Shown here: in pieces, positions 60,001 to 64,000 of the stretch
How positions within the stretch are numbered: position 1 is the stretch's first letter
Layout: every line of letters starts with the position of its first letter
Assembly (NCBI RefSeq): GCF_051106095.1
Contig: NC_135786.1
Location: 142,154,001 to 142,218,000 of the forward strand
Reading direction: 5' to 3'
DNA: 64,000 nucleotides
DNA from: Pogona vitticeps
Lineage: Eukaryota; Chordata; Lepidosauria; Squamata; Agamidae
Made by a program: the position numbers and the translations under genes
The notes under the pieces: model-generated
Seen by the model: the letters and a program-made list of their open reading frames with translations, nothing else
Database searches by the model: none
Told to the model about the DNA's origin: nothing

Positions 60001-60156
60001 AGGGAAGCTGTAAAAGGAAAACTAATTGAATTAGAATATTGCAAGACTGAAGAAAATATTGCAGATATTTTGACTAAACCGTTGTGTGCTCAAAAGCATG
60101 AAATGTGTATAGATGCATTGGGAATGTGTAATGGGTTCAGGCAATTTAAAAATTAG
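57067..60156 (+). CDS. Copia pol frame, 1029 codons
   Basis: Residues 1-70 match the end of the copia protease region (TNNKDLFCLLDETS, FNIISVSALAEQG). The integrase HHCC finger spans about 128-165 (LHRRMGHVNF, CDVCKRSK), the core has HADLMGPF (D192), QTDRGTEF (D253) and NGVAERRNR (E290). An acidic linker (440-480) leads to RT: VIGSKWVFKRKL, YKARLVAQGFTQ, YDITTAYLNADLKEELYM, KAIYGLKQSAKNW and the catalytic LAYVDDLCF (709-712). RNase H has YVDSDWANDEKDRKS, ISTSEAEFAALS and ends near ADILTKPL. The frame is open throughout. Integrase before RT is the normal copia order. Confidence 0.95.
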   Translation: MAVGHLTNNKDLFCLLDETSLRSVMMANSQETAVEGQGTVYIPSLKTEISGVFYAPELSFNIISVSALAEQGFTVTFEKQECIIKKNGKIVAKVKQENNLYMLKSQKHESAHMIHTNKPQHDNCIHLLHRRMGHVNFRSLQKMEHFARDINIKECKNYLDCDVCKRSKTNVAPKGRKSDRVTTRPFELVHADLMGPFPPSLGGAKYAMVLVDDFTRFSYCYTLKSKTEVFETFRKWLFSVERRFGHKVAQLQTDRGTEFTNTRFQRWLESLGIRHRKTSPYSPFQNGVAERRNRVLQEMKNALLADSGLRHGLWSEAILTSNFLVNRVYSSSIDDTSYFMLYGKKPCLKYLRVFGCTAWVHIPKQLRRKGKNKTRKMTFVGYEPNSKAYRFFDGDRSVIISRSASFNEGENWDQVHANSQLYIPLHERKSQLRQTGTHKQGVESCADDEEGGATTDDDEEEKEDSDEEAHTSSQIETHTNAHGPRRSQRANKGVPPSRYGVGGITVCNVYIEPRNYKDVLKLPDYEKNKWLEAMEEEMKSMEEHQVFTETKLPAEHKVIGSKWVFKRKLQNDGNYRYKARLVAQGFTQKRFIHYDEVFSPTVRSETLRTTLAFAVSKNYVIYHYDITTAYLNADLKEELYMAKAPGFEGTKPELVYRLNKAIYGLKQSAKNWNDCLHQVLMKLGYKNGLADPCLYTKKVGNDLNILLAYVDDLCFIAKDQSQVELFEKQFKKEFKFKNLGPIQNYLGVQIKKTEHGLELSQEHKIKQMLEKYCMGECKNVSTSMTVDFQKEDEISKDFENKELYHSAIGSLMYLANWTRPDIAASINILSRYIEKPSEKHWQGLKRIFRYLKGTYNYHLTLQPSKNLKLSAYVDSDWANDEKDRKSMTGFVIKFGSNIVGWKSRKQNSVAISTSEAEFAALSDLCSELIWYKQLIKDLKCKTDNAIKVMEDNTTCIQMAKTDRVKNRSKHVDIKYHNVREAVKGKLIELEYCKTEENIADILTKPLCAQKHEMCIDALGMCNGFRQFKN

Positions 60157-60162
60157 GAGGAG

Positions 60163-60564
60163 TGTTAAGGTATATAATTTTTATATAGCCTGAACATAAT
60201 ATGTGTGTGTGCAGAACAAGAATAAGATGACGTCATTCCTTCATCCCTGGCTGATGCAATCCACTGCAATATGAAGATTGCCACACCTGTGTGCATGAAG
60301 TCACCTCAGACGGGATTGGACCAGACTGATACCAGAATTGTATTTAAGAAATGAACACTGTACAGTCTTTCTCTTCTCCTGTATACTGATGTCTGCATGT
60401 CATGCTGCTGGTTTGAATACTGAGCCACTGAAGTGCTGTATGTATGTATATCCTGTATATATTTTGTAAATACACTGCTGAAAAGAAGAAGCTGTTGTGT
60501 TCGTTTATCTGCGCTTTACTCTGCGAGAGACAAGATAAAGTCACAGACGCACACTCCCTTAACA
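60163..60564 (+). repeat. Copia 3' LTR
   Basis: 402 bp. I saw no difference from the 5' LTR on direct comparison. Confidence 0.95.
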
Positions 60565-60569
60565 GGTGG

Positions 60570-62607
60570 GACAACACAACATTTGGATCTGCAGACAGAT
60601 CTCTGGTTGCTCTGTAGTATCTCAGGTTAAACTCCCCAACCCAGAGCAGGATAGCCATGACACCTGCATTTCCTCCCCTAAGATTTCAGGGCCTAAACCT
60701 AAAAGGTCCGAAACATTGGCAACTGTACACCTCATGTCTACATTTACTGCCAGGCAATTGGCACCTGACAAGTTTGAACCTTGTGTTTATGTTTAATACC
60801 AGGATTTTTTAATTCCATCCAATACAGGCTGTCTCACATACCACAGAATAAGATAGGATGAAGTATGTCTTCCATTTCCAAGGTGCCTTGCCTCCGATCA
60901 GAGCTCCTAGTCTGTTATGCATTGCATTCTCTATACCGCAGGATCAGGCTGCATGTACGCCTTCCAGGAATATTTTTGCAAGCCATTCAGAAAAAAAAAA
61001 ATTAAAAACAGAAATTTTGAAAACTATCCCAGGAGCACTAGTTTTCACACCAGGAATCATTTTCCCCAAATGAATAAATGAATGCCTGTCTGAACCCTTC
61101 TTGTTCACTTTAAAATAAAAGAAAATAACAACATCCATTTCTGGACCCCTTGTGGCCCGTGGAGGAGGCTGGGGGCACAAACACTCAATCTCCTGAGTTT
61201 GCCCCCCCCCACCAAACTTACTGACAGCAGGATATGCTAACACATTGATCCTAATTATTCATTAGATTTTTTTAATGAACTTCTCAGTATGTGGTCAAAA
61301 ATGAATTTTGCAATCCTTAATGCAGAATTGCCACCGCTGATTGAGCAACACAGTATCTCGGTGACTGTTTTTGCCGCTGCTGTGGGGAAGGGGAGTGACA
61401 GTGGAAAAAAACATGCAGAAAAAAAACACCAGAAAAACTGGTACTTTGAGTTTATGTGCACCCATTTACCTCAAGGTTAACCCCTGTCACAAACAGTTAC
61501 CCAGAAATCCAGCTGTGAAACTCCAACATTAAGTGTGTTTGAGAACAAAATTTTTAAAAGGCATCCCTAACACCTTACCGGAAGCCAAAGTCTGGACAAG
61601 GTGGTTCTGTGCTACTGAGGACAGTCACGGGGGGGAAAAGGAATGTCAGAATGACTGTGAGTTCTGTGTGAGGAGACCAAAATTCTCCAGTGAGAATACA
61701 ATTCACTGCACATTGCCACGGGCAGCATGCTAATTTCAAATGCTATTTGTTATATCTTATGAAATAGATTTTCTGTATGTTATACCCATCTTTGCCAGTG
61801 ACTCAGTGCTAAATCCCATAATAATTTCATTGGCATACCTAATGAAGTTACATAAAGATTTAAGTCATTTGGGGAGCTGAGGTGTCTCGTCTGCAGCTTC
61901 ACTGCAGATGGTACAGTAATTCCATTTATTGAAGGCCTGAAAGTATTTAGGTTTAAAATGCAGAAGATAAGACACGACTTAGGGTTCCAAGACAACACTT
62001 CTTAAAAACTCGTAAAGTGAACAGTCAAGGTGGGAGGGACGGCGAATGAGCAGTTGCCTAGAGCTGACAGATGTACAGCAGCAGGGAAAAGAGGAACGGC
62101 AAAGAAACACCACACAGCTGTCTTGGGGGTGCTGATAGCTGAAGAACAATGAATGGTATGCAGAAAACTGAGTGGCCAGGAATGCATGAATGAAAAAAAG
62201 GTTCTACCCTATTATTTTCTTATTAAGCTTTATCTTGGTTTTTAGTGGCTAGAATCCTATTGGTTACCTCTGCTGGCATAAATGCAATGCCATAAATCAC
62301 AAAAGCAAATGTCTGCTAGCTAGTTAATGAGTCACCACTTGTATTCCTTGCCACGTGCCAAGTCATGCAGCTGATGCACAATGCAGAATACAGCTGGTGG
62401 GCGGTGTGTGTGTGTATCAGAGCTGTATAAAACAACTGGCAGTTCACTGTGATTAACATCACAGCATTTATGCTGCCATAGATAACTAATAGAAATCTGG
62501 CCAATATGAGACAAAAAATCACACAGAGATACAGAAGACCTCAAAACACACCCATTGTCCAGTTGATATAAATGGTAAAAGTAAAGCAATTCCACCAAAA
62601 AGACTCT
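60570..62607. other. Unannotated stretch
   Basis: No gene recognised. ORFs at 60858-61733 lack family motifs. Confidence 0.4.
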
Positions 62608-62610
62608 GTG

Positions 62611-62641
<31 letters not shown>

Positions 62642-62680
62642 CACGTGTGCGTGTGAGTGTGTGTGTGTGAGAGAGAGAGA
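62608..62680. repeat. Imperfect (GT)n/(GA)n tract
   Basis: About 73 bp of GT repeats interrupted by GCGCGCGT and GCACGTGTGCGT, ending in GAGAGAGAGA. Confidence 0.95.
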
Positions 62681-63124
62681 TTAAATGTCTATTTGGGCAA
62701 GCTTTAATTAATTAATGGGGAGCTGTTTCTCTTATATTACCTGTTTCTGCGCATGTTTACATCCCTTCTGTTTTTTGCATCCATGATTCCTTTTAAATTA
62801 GATACAGAATGTTAACAATGAACTAATGCCACTAATGGATCTATTTTTTTCTGTTTTAAAATTTCTGCAGATTTCACACCAATAGTTACTCCTGAACACT
62901 ACACTCTCTGTAACAGTCTTCTTAGCAATGATTAACATTGTGTGGTTCTCTAAGAAAAAGGCTTGAAAGTTATCACTCAAGTAAAGGAGAAAAGAGGAAG
63001 CAGGATGCATGAAGGACCTGCAGAAATTTTTCAAAACAAGTTGAAAGGCCATAAAATAGAAGTTGGCAATGTGCAGTAGTAGAGCTCTCTACTTAAGAAA
63101 TTTCATAATTACTGTTTATTTATT
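62681..63124. other. Non-coding stretch
   Basis: No recognised element. Confidence 0.4.
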
Positions 63125-63325
63125 TGACACATTTATGTGTCTGTTCTTTGCCATCAAGTCGAAAACAACTTATAGTGACCCTAATAGGGCTTTTAATGTA
63201 AGAGAGAGATATAAGGAGTGGTTTTATCAGTTTCACTCCTCTAGTTAAGTTTCCATGGCCAAGTGGGGATTCGAACCCTGTTCTCCAGAGTCCTAACCTG
63301 TCACTCTATCCAGTGCTCCAATCTG
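63125..63325 (-). mobile_element. tRNA-derived squamate SINE
   Basis: On the minus strand: A-box-like GGATAGAGTGACAGG, B-box GGGTTCGAATCCCC, the ACTTGGCCATGGAAACT body, and the AGGGTCACTATAAGTTG region near the 3' end. Better preserved than the SINEs at 2.9-3.1 kb. Confidence 0.7.
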
Positions 63326-63344
63326 GGAATCCTCTATACATTTA

Positions 63345-63665
63345 TCCCTGCCCTATATCACAGGCTCTCATGGGGGGGGGGGGTAATCAGAGCTGTATAA
63401 AACAATTTTAAATCAGAAAATGTTTAAAACCATTTAAAATCAAATAGCTTAAAACACAAAATTACAAATCCATACATTAAACATTAAAATCATTGCATTA
63501 AAACTCACACAGGCCACATTCCCCAGCCCCCAAAGCCTCTAATACACAAGCATATTTTGCCTTGACACTAAAACAGGATGACAATGCTAGTGCCAATCAA
63601 GTCTCCAAGGGAAGGGCATTCCATAGCCAGGGTGCTACAGTAGAAAAAGCCCTCCTCCATGTTTC
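63345..63665 (-). mobile_element. Old L2/CR1-type LINE 3' region
   Basis: GCATTCCATAGCCAGGGTGC and AGTAGAAAAAGCCCTCCTCC are the diverged form of the segment encoding the RT C-terminal tail (compare AGGAGCCATTGCCGAGAAGG at 28.8 kb). The G13 run at 63372-63384 lies in the 3' UTR part. Confidence 0.55.
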
Positions 63666-64000
63666 TACATTACTATGGTTCGAAGAACAGCATTTTCAGC
63701 CTGTACAATTTGCTGCATTATCATGTTTTTATCACACAGTAATGACAACATTATTTCGAAATGCTGTTTACCAAACACATTGTTGTGTGATAAAATAAAA
63801 GACAGAAGCAAATAACCTATTCTGAATTTTTGCTTATATAAATGAAATTGGTGCCATACTGTTGCCTTCCCAAATGGCACAAATCATCCATTTGCAGACT
63901 CCGCGTGGCCCACAGAAGAACCTGAAGCCCCCATGTACTTTGATTGGGGTTCAGCTTCAGTTCTGTTAGCTTCTCTTTGGCCCAAACCAGCCAAATTTGT
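63666..64000. other. Non-coding end of window
   Basis: No recognised element. Confidence 0.4.

Larger units (their letters stand above)
55626..60564 (+). mobile_element. Ty1/copia retrotransposon, 4.9 kb, young
   Basis: Two 402-bp LTRs that look identical by eye, target duplication GGTGG (55621-55625, 60565-60569), LTR ends TGTTAAGG / CCTTAACA, a primer site matching an internal stretch of initiator tRNA-Met (56030-56060), and a polypurine AGGAGGAG before the 3' LTR. Coding order is gag, protease, integrase, RT, RNase H. It looks nearly whole, with about two breaks in the gag-to-protease part. Identical LTRs mean very recent insertion. Copia elements are uncommon in amniotes. Confidence 0.95.

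Overview
The window reads as intergenic or intronic DNA from a squamate reptile (lizard or snake). This rests on the repeat mix: BovB (RTE) LINEs, L2/CR1-type LINE 3' ends with the GGGCGG-TATAAAT tail, tRNA-headed SINEs of the squamate type, many short TA-target MITEs with CAGTGGTGCC or CGTATTT ends, hAT-type MITEs, long tetranucleotide arrays, and two LTR retrotransposon families. I recognise no host protein-coding exon, rRNA gene or functional tRNA gene. Species identification is inference.

Layout. 0-9 kb: a 262-bp MITE, a ~960-bp dispersed repeat, two SINE remnants, a BovB LINE with intact ends and an 11-bp target duplication but lacking its middle (3725-5560), a poly(A)-tailed retrocopy-like end at 6.4 kb, and a second LINE fragment (7.4-8.4 kb) ending in a C2HC-like finger. 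11-20 kb: several MITEs, a 160-bp ATCT array, a solo Ty3/gypsy LTR and a strongly palindromic element. 20-29 kb: a BovB 3' end, a second copy of the dispersed repeat, a 2.1-kb L2-like LINE on the minus strand, a solo LTR of retroviral type (25.4-26.4 kb) and an ATT array. 31.8-37.5 kb: one MITE inserted in another, a Penelope-like fragment, a hAT MITE with an 8-bp duplication, and a MITE holding a 67-bp tandem array. 40.5-45.4 kb: a Ty3/gypsy element of the Gmr1 type on the minus strand, with 513-bp LTRs, target duplication TGGTC and a 1055-codon frame in which integrase precedes RNase H. 45.8-46.5 kb: unrecognised coding-like sequence sharing a spaced motif with a segment at 35.7 kb. 49-53 kb: two 5'-truncated LINEs with clear target duplications. 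55.6-60.6 kb: a young, nearly whole Ty1/copia element with apparently identical 402-bp LTRs, target duplication GGTGG, and a primer site matching an internal part of initiator tRNA-Met. 60.6-64 kb: mostly unique sequence, a GT array, a SINE and an L2 remnant.

The sequence records serial transposition: LINEs providing reverse transcription for SINEs, DNA-transposon derivatives dependent on outside transposase, and LTR elements inserting into older elements (the gypsy element appears to sit inside an older copia-like LTR). No cooperative host pathway is visible.
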